DNA from: Vampirovibrio chlorellavorus
Lineage (GTDB): Bacteria; Cyanobacteriota; Vampirovibrionia; Vampirovibrionales; Vampirovibrionaceae
NCBI GenBank assembly: GCA_903866275.1
Contig: CAIPMU010000009.1
Span: forward strand, 1 to 51,100
DNA: 51,100 nucleotides
Direction of reading: 5' to 3'
Positions 23,894-32,972 of the stretch are shown here, one piece after another (the first letter of the stretch is position 1; each line of letters starts with the position of its first letter). Position numbers and translations under genes: made by a program. Under the pieces are notes generated by a model that was given only the letters and a program-made list of their open reading frames with translations, searched no databases and was not told the DNA's origin.

Positions 23894-23993
23894 AACCCCA
23901 GATTTAAAAAAATAGTTAGAAAATCACTGAAAACAATGTTCATACAACCCTGTTCACACCGTTAGTAGCAAAGTCATAGAAGGAATCGATCCC

Positions 23994-24182
23994 ATGACCC
24001 AAGCCAACAGCCACACCGTTCGCAGCGCAATCTCCCTGTCCAACCTGCTGAACCCGGTCGTGCTTCTCCTGTTGGGAACCCCGCCGAGGCTTGGTGTCCG
24101 TGTCGTCGTCAGCCTGAAGTCAGTGGTCGCGGCTGCACAAATTCGAATTAATATGGGAGGTGCCATTCATGCCTGTGCATAA
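23994..24182 (+). CDS. Leu/Val-rich upstream reading frame overlapping ilvB
   Basis: 62 codons with a strong SD (AGAAGGA, 9 nt before the ATG) between the attenuator and ilvB. Twenty-two residues are Leu, Val or Ile, including NPVVLLLLG and VRVVVSLKSVV. It is out of frame with ilvB and its stop falls 14 nt inside it, so ribosomes translating it would reach the ilvB start. It could be a second regulatory leader, a translational coupler or a small hydrophobic protein. I cannot identify it as a known family. Composition is biased enough that chance alone is a weaker explanation. Confidence 0.5.
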   Translation: MTQANSHTVRSAISLSNLLNPVVLLLLGTPPRLGVRVVVSLKSVVAAAQIRINMGGAIHACA

Positions 24183-25932
24183 TGCGAGCCAAACCTTGAC
24201 TCCCAACGCCAAAAATAGCGCCACGGCTGAGGCTGCTTCTAAAACCCTGACCGGGGCGCATATCTTTTTATCCAGTCTGGTCGCTGAAGGCGTGGATACC
24301 GTCTTTGGCATGCCGGGTGGCGTGATTCTGTCCATCTACGAAGCGTTGCCCGATTATCCGATCAATCACATTCTGGTGCGCCACGAACAAGGCGGCGCAC
24401 ATATGGCCGAAGGCTACGCCCGTGCCACTGGCAAACCCGGCGTGGTCTGGGCTACTTCCGGGCCGGGCGCGACCAATCTGGTGACCGCGCTGGCCGATGC
24501 CTACTACGATTCCACCCCGCTGGTGGCCTTTACCGGCAATGTCCCCAGCGCCATGCTGGGCAACGACGCCTTTCAGGAGGCCGATATTGTGGGCATCACC
24601 CGCCCCGTGACCAAGCACAACATCATCGTGCGTCGGGTGGAAGATCTGGCCCAGGCCATTAAAGAGGCCTTCCATATTGCCATGACCGGCCGCCCGGGCC
24701 CCGTGCTGGTGGACATCCCCAAGGATGTCTTGCTGGCCAGCGCTGAATTTGATTATGAGCAAGCCACCATAGACTTGCCCGGTTACACCATCGAAGAAAC
24801 CTATACCGAAGCCGACTTGGACGCGGTACTGGATCTGCTGAAAACGGCGCGCCAGCCCGTGCTGCTCTCTGGCGGCGGCGTGATCAATGCCGGGGCTCAT
24901 GCGGAAGTGCTGGCCTTTGCCGAGCGGCTCAATATGCCCATTGCTTGTTCTCTCATGGGCTTGGGCGGGATTCCAATGAGCCATCCCTTAAATATGGGCT
25001 TTACCGGAATGCACGGTCATTATTGGGCCAACATTGCCATCGCCAACGCGGATGTGTTGCTGATTGTGGGCAATCGTCTCAGCGAGCGGCAGACCGGCAA
25101 GGCGGATCGCTTTGCCCGCAACGCCAAAATCGTGCACATCGATCTCGATCCCAGCACCCTGCAAAAGAACGTGGAAGCCTTCTTGCCGGTGCAAGGCGAG
25201 ATTCGGGGCATCTTTCAGCACTTGCTGGCCAAAACCGAAGATATGTCTCTTTTTGCTGAAAGCCTGTCCACCCGCGCGGACTGGTTTAAAGCCATCGAAG
25301 GCTGGAAAACCCGTCGCCAAACCGAACCCTTCCCCGAAGGCGTGTTGAGCCCGCAGTTCGTGATTGATCGGCTGTTTCACTTTATGCCTGCCGATGGCTT
25401 TGTGACCACGGAAGTCGGTCAGCACCAGATGTGGGCCGCTCAGCGCTTTAATCTGGATCGTCCGCGCAGCTTTGTGACCTCCGGTGGGTTGGGCACGATG
25501 GGCTTTGGGTTTCCTGCCGCGATTGGCGTGCAGGCGGCCTTTCCGGATAAAACCGTGCTGGACATTGCCGGGGACGGCAGTTTCCAGATGACCTTGCAAG
25601 AGCTGGCCACCGCGCGCGACAACAAAATGGGCGTCACCGTGGCCGTGATCAACAACGGGTATCTGGGCATGGTGCGCCAGTGGCAGGACAAAACCTGGAA
25701 CCGCGCCAGCGAGTCCCGCATGACCTCGCCCGATTATGTGAAGTTGGCCGAAGCTTACGGCGGCGTGGGCTTTGTGGTCAACCACCCGGATGAAGTGGAT
25801 GCCGTGATTCAACAAGCCTATGCCATCACCGATCGGCCCGTGATCATCGATTTCCGGGTGCGCGAGAAGGCCGATGTCTATCCGTGGGTGCCCGCCGGTG
25901 GCGCCAACGAGGACATGCTCATTGAAGAGTAA
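24169..25932 (+). CDS. ilvB: Acetolactate synthase large subunit
   Basis: First common step of valine, leucine and isoleucine synthesis; needs ThDP, FAD and Mg. The ATG at 24169 is chosen over a GTG three codons earlier because GGGAGG lies 8 nt upstream; 587 residues. The N-terminal domain has VFGMPGG and Glu73 in RHEQGGAHMAEGYARATG (ThDP activation), then TSGPGATNLVTALADAYYDS and PVTKHN. The C-terminal ThDP-binding domain has GDGSFQMTLQELAT with NNGYLGMVRQWQ, whose Trp/Met pattern marks acetolactate synthase rather than pyruvate oxidase. First structural gene of the ilvB-N-C-A unit and downstream of the attenuator. Confidence 0.96.
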   Translation: MPVHNASQTLTPNAKNSATAEAASKTLTGAHIFLSSLVAEGVDTVFGMPGGVILSIYEALPDYPINHILVRHEQGGAHMAEGYARATGKPGVVWATSGPGATNLVTALADAYYDSTPLVAFTGNVPSAMLGNDAFQEADIVGITRPVTKHNIIVRRVEDLAQAIKEAFHIAMTGRPGPVLVDIPKDVLLASAEFDYEQATIDLPGYTIEETYTEADLDAVLDLLKTARQPVLLSGGGVINAGAHAEVLAFAERLNMPIACSLMGLGGIPMSHPLNMGFTGMHGHYWANIAIANADVLLIVGNRLSERQTGKADRFARNAKIVHIDLDPSTLQKNVEAFLPVQGEIRGIFQHLLAKTEDMSLFAESLSTRADWFKAIEGWKTRRQTEPFPEGVLSPQFVIDRLFHFMPADGFVTTEVGQHQMWAAQRFNLDRPRSFVTSGGLGTMGFGFPAAIGVQAAFPDKTVLDIAGDGSFQMTLQELATARDNKMGVTVAVINNGYLGMVRQWQDKTWNRASESRMTSPDYVKLAEAYGGVGFVVNHPDEVDAVIQQAYAITDRPVIIDFRVREKADVYPWVPAGGANEDMLIEE

Positions 25933-26008
25933 TTTAAATTTTTCCATTCGACAGAATGCTATTTGAGTAAGCCACCTTGACCGCAAGGAAGCCAAAAGGA
26001 TTTTGAAA

Positions 26009-26362
26009 ATGACTGAACAACATTTAACCCATCTTTACTGCCTGATGCAAAACCGGCTGGGCGCGCTGGACAGAGTGCTGAACGCCCTGACCCACCGCGG
26101 CATTTTGCCCCAGCGCATGACTTCGACGTTGTTGAGCGAGCGCCCGGTCACCGAAGGCAACGAAGATGGACAGGCCCGTCCCGCGCTGGAGCTGGTGGTC
26201 AGCTTTCATGCCGATGATGAAAAAATCGTGGATAAACTGGTGAAATTTCTGCAAAAACAGGTCTACACGCTGGAAGTTCACTACACCACCCTGAACGATC
26301 CCGAGCTGGATCCGACCGACGTTCATCCCGCGTTGCTAGAAGCGCAAGCAGCCACGCGATAA
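26009..26362 (+). CDS. ilvN: Acetolactate synthase small (regulatory) subunit
   Basis: 117 residues from the ATG at 26009, with AAAAGGA 8 nt upstream. A single ACT domain (HLYCLMQNRLGALDRVLNALTHRGILPQ and on) that in this family binds valine at a dimer interface and activates the large subunit. It is much shorter than the roughly 160-170-residue subunit common in cyanobacteria, which carries a second domain; here the chain ends soon after the ACT domain, as in the short enterobacterial subunits. It lies 76 bp after ilvB. Confidence 0.88.
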   Translation: MTEQHLTHLYCLMQNRLGALDRVLNALTHRGILPQRMTSTLLSERPVTEGNEDGQARPALELVVSFHADDEKIVDKLVKFLQKQVYTLEVHYTTLNDPELDPTDVHPALLEAQAATR

Positions 26363-26464
26363 GCGGGGAAAGTCTTTCGGCGATTTGAACCTATTTTGAA
26401 TCAGAAATTCACATTAATCACAATTACACCGTTTAAAGATGAATCTCAAAAAGGAGAACACCCC

Positions 26465-27523
26465 TTGTCTACAGCCACTTCGACCATTGATAAAACGACT
26501 CAAACCCTGAATATTTTTTATGACAAAGACATTGACCGCAGCAAACTGCTCAGCAAAAAAGTAGCCGTGGTCGGCTTTGGCAGTCAGGGCTTCGGGCAGA
26601 GCCTGAACCTGAAGGAATCCGGCGCCAATGTGAAAATTGCCTTGCGCGCTGGCAGCGCTACCACCGCCAAGGTGGAAGCCGCCGGTCTGGAAGCTTTGAG
26701 CCTGGAGCAGGCCGCCGAGTGGGCAGACATTATTATGTTCCTGATCCCCGATGTGCAACACGGGCCTGTTTACAAGGAATTTTTTGAAGGCAAACTGAAA
26801 CCCGGTCAAGCCTTGGTATTCAGCCACGGTTTCAGCATTCACTATGGCGAAGTAGTGCCGCCCGCAGACGTCGACGTTTTCCTGATCGCCCCCAAGAGCC
26901 CTGGCCACTTGGTGCGTTCCGAGTTCCAGCGTGATCGCGGCGTGCCTTCCCTGTTTGCCGTGCATCAGGACGCCACCGGGGAAGCCCGTGATTTGGCGCT
27001 GGGCTATGCTGCTTGTCTGGGTTCCGGCAAGGCGGGCATCATCGAAACCACCTTCAAGGATGAAACTGAAACCGATCTGTTCGGCGAGCAAGCCGTCTTG
27101 TGCGGTGGGGCGTCCGCGTTGGTAAAAGCCGGGTTTGAAACCTTGGTGGAAGCTGGCTATCCGCCCGAGTTGGCCTACTTTGAGTGCCTGCACGAGCTGA
27201 AGTTGATCGTGGACCTGATGTATGAAGGCGGTCTGGAAGACATGCGCTACTCCATCAGCGATACCGCCCGTTATGGTGATGTGATCTCCGGCCCCGCCGT
27301 GGTGGGCCCGGAAGTGAAAGTGGCCATGCAGGGCGTACTGAAACGCATCCAGAACGGCGAATTTGCCAAAACCTGGATTGCAGAGTACCGCAATGGCAGC
27401 CCCAACCTGAAATCCTTGGTGGAAGCCGATCGCAACCATCCGCTGGAAGTGACTGGCCGCAAACTGCGTGGCATGATGAGCTGGCTGGCCGGTGGCCGTC
27501 TGGTGAATCGGGACAAAAACTAG
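26465..27523 (+). CDS. ilvC: Ketol-acid reductoisomerase (NADP+)
   Basis: Isomerises and reduces acetolactate or acetohydroxybutyrate. Class I enzyme; 352 residues from a TTG start at 26465 that has AAGGAG 8 nt upstream. The frame also extends 23 codons further with no SD. Nucleotide-binding loop VVGFGSQGFGQSLNL with RAGS after the second strand, which favours NADPH. Metal and substrate residues lie in APKSPGHLVR, FKDETETDLFGEQAVLCGG, YFECLHELKLIVDLMYEGG and SISDTARYGD. It lies 102 bp after ilvN. Confidence 0.96.
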   Translation: MSTATSTIDKTTQTLNIFYDKDIDRSKLLSKKVAVVGFGSQGFGQSLNLKESGANVKIALRAGSATTAKVEAAGLEALSLEQAAEWADIIMFLIPDVQHGPVYKEFFEGKLKPGQALVFSHGFSIHYGEVVPPADVDVFLIAPKSPGHLVRSEFQRDRGVPSLFAVHQDATGEARDLALGYAACLGSGKAGIIETTFKDETETDLFGEQAVLCGGASALVKAGFETLVEAGYPPELAYFECLHELKLIVDLMYEGGLEDMRYSISDTARYGDVISGPAVVGPEVKVAMQGVLKRIQNGEFAKTWIAEYRNGSPNLKSLVEADRNHPLEVTGRKLRGMMSWLAGGRLVNRDKN

Positions 27524-27558
27524 ACCCTTATTAATAAACAGAAAGAGACTCAAAGCCC

Positions 27559-28719
27559 ATGCTAGAAAGCCTGAACGCCTATTCAAAATTCGACCGCCAT
27601 CAAGTGTCCGCCGCTGCTGCGGTGTCCATTGATGAGAACGGCCGAATTAGGCTGCCGGGCTTTCCGGCAGGGCTCTCGATCCAGACTTATCTGCCTTTGG
27701 TGCATTTGTATGCCAAGGTGCTGGAAGCCAGCCGGATTCTGGATCGCTACCGGGATGCCCTGCGTTTGGAAGAAAACGATTTACAGCAGGCGACCCTGGC
27801 CGGGGATGCGCCGGTTTTGGAATCCTCGCAAGCGCCCTTGACTGCGCTGCGGCCCTCCAACCGGATGCCTCATCTCTATTACAAAAGGGAAGACCAGACT
27901 GTGACGCGCGCCTACAAAGTGCGCGGCGCAGTGGTGGGCATGGCCAAGGTCATGGAAAGCAGCAACGCGGATCGGTTTCTGGCGGTGTCTACGGGCAACC
28001 ATGCGCTGGGCGTGCTGAAGGCGGCCTCCTTGCTTAGCCCCAAAGCGGTGCGGCTGGTGGTCCCCGCTAATACTGCCAGCCTTAAACTGGAAAAGTTGCA
28101 TCAAGCCATCGACGGTCTGAACGCTCAAGGGGTTCAGGCCGATTTACTTTTTAGGGGCGATACGTTTGATGAGGCCCGCAATTGGGCCTTAAATGCCCAA
28201 GGGCCGGATGAAGCCTATCTCGACCCGTACAACGATCCCTGGGTGGTGGCCGGTCAGGGCACATTGGGGCTGGAACTGTTGGCTCAGATCAGTGAGTTGC
28301 TCAAGCATCATCCTTACGAAGAAGTGGTGGTGGTGTCCCCCGTGGGTGGTGGCGGTTTGCTCACTGGTACGGCCACGGCGTTGAAACTGGGCGCGGTGTG
28401 GGGCGCGGCTTTCCGCAATGTGAACCTGCGTTTTGCGGGCCAGCGGCTGGATGACTTTAACTCCCCGCTGGGCGATGCCATTCGCGTGGCCCACATGGCC
28501 GATAACAATCGCACCCTGCTGGATGCTCTCAACGTGCCCCTGCGCGAAATGTCGGATGTGAACATGGCCGAGGGCATGCAGTTTGTTCAGGCCGATCTCG
28601 GCGTGAAAGTGGAAGGCGCTTCGGGTGGCGCTGTCTATCCTGTGCTGGCTGAGGCGGATTTTCAGCCCAGCGAAAAGCGTCTGGTGATCAGTGTGCTCAG
28701 CGGGGGGAATACGGTTTAG
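27559..28719 (+). CDS. ilvA: Threonine dehydratase (ammonia-lyase), catalytic-domain type
   Basis: Deaminates threonine to 2-oxobutanoate for isoleucine synthesis. 386 residues, fold-type II PLP enzyme. PLP lysine Lys120 in YYKREDQTVTRAYKVRGA; STGNHALGV for substrate binding; the phosphate loop PVGGGGLLTGTA; and the closing SGGNTV. Unusual points are an N-terminal extension of roughly 75 residues ahead of the core and no C-terminal ACT-like regulatory domain, so isoleucine feedback may be absent or rest on the extension. Its position 35 bp after ilvC supports the isoleucine role over serine or other PLP deaminases. Confidence 0.87.
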   Translation: MLESLNAYSKFDRHQVSAAAAVSIDENGRIRLPGFPAGLSIQTYLPLVHLYAKVLEASRILDRYRDALRLEENDLQQATLAGDAPVLESSQAPLTALRPSNRMPHLYYKREDQTVTRAYKVRGAVVGMAKVMESSNADRFLAVSTGNHALGVLKAASLLSPKAVRLVVPANTASLKLEKLHQAIDGLNAQGVQADLLFRGDTFDEARNWALNAQGPDEAYLDPYNDPWVVAGQGTLGLELLAQISELLKHHPYEEVVVVSPVGGGGLLTGTATALKLGAVWGAAFRNVNLRFAGQRLDDFNSPLGDAIRVAHMADNNRTLLDALNVPLREMSDVNMAEGMQFVQADLGVKVEGASGGAVYPVLAEADFQPSEKRLVISVLSGGNTV

Positions 28720-28778
28720 ACGTTTCCGGTTTTTTGGAAACGGTTGGTGTCTGCGGGCTGCGCCCCTGATGCCAGCTT

Positions 28779-29792
28779 TTAGCAGGGTTCTGAACTTTCC
28801 CGCTGTTCGGAACGCAAGCGCCGACTCATCAGGCTCTTGATGATCATTTTTTCCGAAAAAGGTCCGGAGAGACACATTTCCACCATCTGCACAATCGGCG
28901 TTTCCAGCCCCATCTTCTGGGAGAGCTCGTAGACGGCGTGGGTGGTTTTCACCCCTTCGGCCACCACTTTGAGGTTGGTTAAAATTTCATCCAGCGTTTC
29001 GCCCCGCGCCAAGCGGTCGCCGACCTGGAAGTTTCGGCTGAGGGGGCTGTTGGCGGTGGCCAGCAGGTCACCCAGGCCGCTCATGCCATAGAGGGTCTTC
29101 TGATCCGCGCCCAGCGTCACGCTGAAACGGGTCATTTCAGCGAGGCCACGGGTGAGCAAGGCCCCTAGCGCGTTATCGCCCAGTTGTTTGGCCTTCATGT
29201 AGCCGCTGGCAATGGCAAAGATGTTTTTCAGCGCCCCACCCAGCTCCACCCCGGTGACATCGGTGTTGGAGTACAGGCGGAATAAATCATGCGAGAGGTG
29301 TTGTTGCAGTTTTTCAGCCACTTGCAGGTCTTCGCAGGCAATGGAACAGGCGGTGGGCAGGCCATTCAGGATTTCCAGTGCCAGGGTTGGCCCGGACAGC
29401 ACCGCATAGGGGTTCTGGGGCATTTCTTCTGCAAAGACTTCCGACAGGCGTTTCAGGCTGGGGAATTCAATCCCTTTGGAGGCGTTGACCAGAACCACAC
29501 GGGAATCCAGTCCCAGATCCCGCAATTGGCGCAGGATTTCGCGGGTGCCACTGACGGTTACCACCAGCAGAATCACATCCGCGCCGTCCACAGCGTCAGC
29601 CAGTGAACTGGTGAGCTTGAGGCGGGCGGGCAAAATCACCGGAACGGGGAAGAGCACCTTACGATCCCGGTTCATGGTCTCCACTTTGTCCGCCTTGCGA
29701 TCCCACAGCCAGACGTTGTCGTGGTCGCTGGCGGCTAACCATGCCAGCGTAAGTCCCCAACTGCCCGCTCCCAAGATTGCCAGTTTCTTCAT
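28779..29792 (-). CDS. gpsA: Glycerol-3-phosphate dehydrogenase [NAD(P)+]
   Basis: Reduces dihydroxyacetone phosphate to sn-glycerol 3-phosphate, the phospholipid backbone. 337 residues. N-terminal Rossmann motif GAGSWGLTLA, then NASKGIE, SGPTLALEI, and the catalytic Lys in VELGGALKNIFAIASGY; GMSGLGDLLAT and NFQVGDRLARG follow. Its ATG overlaps the plsY stop by one base (TAATG), so translation is coupled to the acyltransferase that uses its product. The last 20 residues are a charged tail. Confidence 0.95.
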   Translation of the reverse strand: MKKLAILGAGSWGLTLAWLAASDHDNVWLWDRKADKVETMNRDRKVLFPVPVILPARLKLTSSLADAVDGADVILLVVTVSGTREILRQLRDLGLDSRVVLVNASKGIEFPSLKRLSEVFAEEMPQNPYAVLSGPTLALEILNGLPTACSIACEDLQVAEKLQQHLSHDLFRLYSNTDVTGVELGGALKNIFAIASGYMKAKQLGDNALGALLTRGLAEMTRFSVTLGADQKTLYGMSGLGDLLATANSPLSRNFQVGDRLARGETLDEILTNLKVVAEGVKTTHAVYELSQKMGLETPIVQMVEMCLSGPFSEKMIIKSLMSRRLRSEQRESSEPC

Positions 29793-30376
29793 TAGATTCG
29801 ATTCTCCGTGCCTTTTAACAGGCGCTGAATATTGGCTTTATGCAGAAAAATAACATAGGCCCCGGTCACGGCGCCATAAATAATGTACTCCAGCGGACAT
29901 TTAAACCAGAAAAGAATGAAGGGGGTCAGCACGCTGGCCGTAATCGACCCCAGCGACATCAGACGCGAGGTTTTGGTGACAACGTAAGCCGTCAGACCCA
30001 AAATTACGGCAGGAATGGGGGCGAGCCCCAGCATGCCGCCCAAGCCGGTCGCCGCTGATTTTCCACCCGCAAAGCCCAGGAAAATGCTTTTGCTGTGGCC
30101 AATCACGGTGGTCATGGCCACAATCACATGCAGCAGGAAGAGATCCGGGAAGAATGCCTTGCTGAGCAATACCGGAATGGTACCCTTCAACAGATCCGCC
30201 ACCAATACAAAGATAAAGGGCTTGGTGCCGCAGGCGCGCTTGACGTTGGTGGCGCCCACGTTGCCGCTGCCAATCTGGCGAATGTCCTGTCCGGTGAGTT
30301 TTTTGACCACAAAGTAGGCAGTGGGAAATGAGCCAATCAGGTAGCCCAATAAAGCCGCGATGAGATAAACCAACAT
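29792..30376 (-). CDS. plsY: Glycerol-3-phosphate acyltransferase PlsY
   Basis: Inner-membrane enzyme that transfers an acyl group from acyl-phosphate to glycerol 3-phosphate, the first committed step to phosphatidic acid. 194 residues with about five hydrophobic segments. Motifs GSFPTAYFV, GSGNVGATNVKRACG and FAGGKSAATGLGG are the three conserved PlsY regions. It ends one base into the gpsA start. The der gene lies 27 bp upstream, so der-plsY-gpsA is probably one transcript. Confidence 0.94.
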   Translation of the reverse strand: MLVYLIAALLGYLIGSFPTAYFVVKKLTGQDIRQIGSGNVGATNVKRACGTKPFIFVLVADLLKGTIPVLLSKAFFPDLFLLHVIVAMTTVIGHSKSIFLGFAGGKSAATGLGGMLGLAPIPAVILGLTAYVVTKTSRLMSLGSITASVLTPFILFWFKCPLEYIIYGAVTGAYVIFLHKANIQRLLKGTENRI

Positions 30377-30403
30377 GTCTCTTCCCTAGTCCAATATCTG
30401 AAT

Positions 30404-31918
30404 TTAACGGGTCTTTTTGGCCGGTTTGCCAGCGGGTTTGCGGGCCGGTTTCTTGCCGGAATCCGTAGCGGTGGCCGCCGTTTTGGCCGTGCCCTTGTTG
30501 GGGCGAGATTTGGGAGCTTGCCCCGGCTTGTCCGCTTTCACGCGGGGTGCCCGACCGCCCTGTTTTTCCTCTCGGGAGCGAGGCACCACCACCAGCGGCG
30601 TGCCCTCAAACTCAAAGTTCTCCCGCAGTTTTTTCTCGATGTACCGACGGTAAGAATCCTTCATGAGTTTAGCATTGTTGACGAACAGAATAAACGTCGG
30701 CGGCCCCACGCTGACCTGAGTGGCGTAAAGCAGCTTCAGGCGGTTGTTTTTAATGGGCGGCGGCGGCGAGAGCGTGAAGGCCTCGGCCATCACTTCGTTC
30801 ACCAGACTGGTTTTAATCCGGCGGTTGGCGTTTTCATACACTTTGGCAGCCAGTTCAAAGATGTTGTGTAGGCGCTGGCCCTTGGGGGCGCTGGTAAACA
30901 GCACCGGCGCAAAGGTGCCGTGCGGCAACTCCTGATACAGCTTACGTTTGAACTCTTCGGTGAGCTTGGGGGTCTTGTTGGGAATCAAATCCCACTTGTT
31001 GATGACCAGGATCAGGCCTTTGCCGGCCTCGTTGCTCATCTCGATAATTTTCTTGTCCTGATCCGTCACCATGCCAGCAACCTGGCTGGACTTGTTTTCA
31101 GTGGCGTCCAGCACGACTACGGTCACGTCTGCGTCTCTCAGCGCCCGAATGGAACGATCCACCGAGAACATTTCAATGCCGTAGTCTACTTTTCCCTTTT
31201 TGCGAATCCCGGCGGTGTCCACCAGCAGGTATTCGCGGCCTTCATGCGTCATGGGCACGTTCACGGAATCACGAGTCGTGCCGGAAATATCACTCACAAT
31301 GGAGCGTTCTTCGCCCAGCAGGCCGTTCAAAATCGATGATTTCCCCACGTTGGGGCGCCCCACCAGCGCGATGCGGATGCGCGGCTCAGTCTCTTCGGCC
31401 TCAGGCGGCGGGGGCATGCGCTTGGTGATTTCATCCAGCAAGTCGCCCACGCCCAGGTTGCCGTGTAAAGCCGACAACGAGTAGGGTTCGCCCAGCGATA
31501 ATTCGTAAAACTCGGCGGCCAGCGCCTTTTGATCGTGACGATCAATCTTGTTGACGGTCAGCAAGACGGGCTTGCCGCTGCGGCGCAACTGCTCGGCCAC
31601 TTCCTGATCCATCGGGGTAATCCCGGCCAAGCCGTCTACCAGAAAGATGACCAGATCCGCTTCTTCAACGGCCACGTCCACTTGCAGGTTAATCAAATCA
31701 GCAAACGGATGCTCCGACAGCTCAGCGTCCAGCATGATCCCGCCGGTATCCACCAGAATGAACTCACGGCCTTGCCATTCGGCATCGTAATAGGAGCGGT
31801 CGCGGGTGACGCCGGGCATGTCGTCCACAATGGCCTTGCGGGCACCGATAATACGGTTGACGAACGTTGATTTACCCACGTTAGGGCGGCCTACGACGGC
31901 TACAATAGGTTTTCTCAT
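30404..31918 (-). CDS. der: Ribosome biogenesis GTPase Der (EngA)
   Basis: Double-GTPase needed for 50S subunit maturation. 504 residues. G domain 1: GRPNVGKST, MPGVTRDR, DTGGI, NKID. G domain 2: GRPNVGKSS, ISGTTRDS, DTAGI, NKWD. A KH-like domain follows with PPTFILFVNNAKLMKDSYRRYIEKKLRENFEFEGTPL. About 65 extra residues at the C-terminus are rich in Lys, Pro, Ala and Arg and probably disordered and RNA-binding. There is no clear SD before the ATG, which lies in A-rich sequence. Confidence 0.96.
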   Translation of the reverse strand: MRKPIVAVVGRPNVGKSTFVNRIIGARKAIVDDMPGVTRDRSYYDAEWQGREFILVDTGGIMLDAELSEHPFADLINLQVDVAVEEADLVIFLVDGLAGITPMDQEVAEQLRRSGKPVLLTVNKIDRHDQKALAAEFYELSLGEPYSLSALHGNLGVGDLLDEITKRMPPPPEAEETEPRIRIALVGRPNVGKSSILNGLLGEERSIVSDISGTTRDSVNVPMTHEGREYLLVDTAGIRKKGKVDYGIEMFSVDRSIRALRDADVTVVVLDATENKSSQVAGMVTDQDKKIIEMSNEAGKGLILVINKWDLIPNKTPKLTEEFKRKLYQELPHGTFAPVLFTSAPKGQRLHNIFELAAKVYENANRRIKTSLVNEVMAEAFTLSPPPPIKNNRLKLLYATQVSVGPPTFILFVNNAKLMKDSYRRYIEKKLRENFEFEGTPLVVVPRSREEKQGGRAPRVKADKPGQAPKSRPNKGTAKTAATATDSGKKPARKPAGKPAKKTR

Positions 31919-32099
31919 GGCGTTTTTCGTTGTTTCTGGAAAATTTCCGTTGCTGCAAGTGGTCGCTCGCTGCCAGCACAGCCCGAATTCCGTAACGTAA
32001 AGATCGGTGACCCAGGAACGATAGGGGTTTTGCCGAAACCGGACAAATTTTTTCCGGTTGTTTGGAATGGGCGGCTTTTTATTGGGAGCGAGTTGGTAT

Positions 32100-32111
32100 T
32101 AGAATAAGGCT
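32100..32111 (+). promoter_or_regulatory. Promoter -10 box implying a leaderless btpA mRNA
   Basis: TAGAAT (32100-32105) ends six bases before the ATG, so the expected start of transcription is at the start codon. The stretch TAGAATAAGGCTATG closely parallels TATAATAAGCCCATG before the methyltransferase at 36220. The -35 region is poor. Confidence 0.4.
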
Positions 32112-32972
32112 ATGTTATCGGAAATATTCAAAAAACCCAAGCCAATCCTTGGTAAAATTCAATTGCTGGCCCTGCCGGGGGCTCCCGGTTGGGACGGCCA
32201 CTGGGAAACCCTGATTACGCGCGCCGAGCAAGAAGCCACCGCTCTGGCCACCGGCGGGGTGGATGGCCTGATTCTGGAGAACTTCCACGACACCCCTTAC
32301 ACCGCGGGGCGCATGGATCCAGCGGGCGCGATTGCGATGGCCCTGTTGGCCCGCAGACTCAAGCAGTTCACCGACCTGCCCATCGGCATTTCCGTGCTGC
32401 GCAACGATCCGGAAACCGCTTTGGCCATTGCCATGAACACCGACGCCGACTTTATCCGCTTGTCGGTGGTCACTGGGGCACTGATGACCGAGAGTGGGGT
32501 CATCAATAGCCGACTGAACGAGCTTTTACACTATAAAAACCACCTCAAGGCTGAATTGCCCTTATTGTTGGTGGATGTGACCACGGCCCATCTTAGTGCC
32601 AAAGGCAACACGGCCAGTGGACAGGGCTTGGCCCATCTGGCGGATATTGCCGCCCAGATTCCTGGCTTGCAAGAGAAACTGGCCCTCGTGCTCTCGGATC
32701 GGGATATTTCAACGCAGGAGCTGGCGACTTTCAAGGGCACCACCGCCTACCCGGTGATTCTGGAGCACCAGACCTGTCCGCACAGCGTGGATGCCTACTT
32801 TGGCATAGCCGACGGCCTAATACTGGATGTGGACACGCGCAAGAAAAGCGTCATGCATCCCGAATTGCCGCCCACCATTGACATGGCCCGCATCGAAACC
32901 GTGGTCAACCGCCTGCGCGGGGTGATGAACCTGTCCCATTTGGATCCGGATATTTTTCTCAACCGCCCCTAA
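32112..32972 (+). CDS. btpA: BtpA/SgcQ-family protein
   Basis: 286 residues, predicted TIM barrel. Opening KIQLLALPGAPGWDGHWETLITRAEQEATALATGGVDGLILENFHDTPY matches the family, followed by GISVLRNDPETALAIAMNTDADFIRL and a central ILEHQTCPHSVDAYFGIADGLILD. In Synechocystis BtpA is needed for photosystem I accumulation, but the family is broad and includes proteins from non-photosynthetic bacteria and archaea with no settled activity. There is no photosystem gene nearby. Divergent from der. It has no SD; see the leaderless promoter just upstream. Confidence 0.82.
   Translation: MLSEIFKKPKPILGKIQLLALPGAPGWDGHWETLITRAEQEATALATGGVDGLILENFHDTPYTAGRMDPAGAIAMALLARRLKQFTDLPIGISVLRNDPETALAIAMNTDADFIRLSVVTGALMTESGVINSRLNELLHYKNHLKAELPLLLVDVTTAHLSAKGNTASGQGLAHLADIAAQIPGLQEKLALVLSDRDISTQELATFKGTTAYPVILEHQTCPHSVDAYFGIADGLILDVDTRKKSVMHPELPPTIDMARIETVVNRLRGVMNLSHLDPDIFLNRP

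Noticed and set aside
24988-25995. 335-codon open frame antisense to ilvB
   Set aside because: Shadow of ilvB for the same reasons.
26414-27586. 390-codon open frame antisense to ilvC
   Set aside because: ilvC is certain, and the antisense frame is a by-product of its codon bias; its composition is not protein-like (Gln/His/Gly-rich) and it has no SD.
28721-28742. CGTTTCC/GGAAACG hairpin after the threonine dehydratase gene
   Set aside because: A stem is present but no T-run follows it, so I did not call a terminator.
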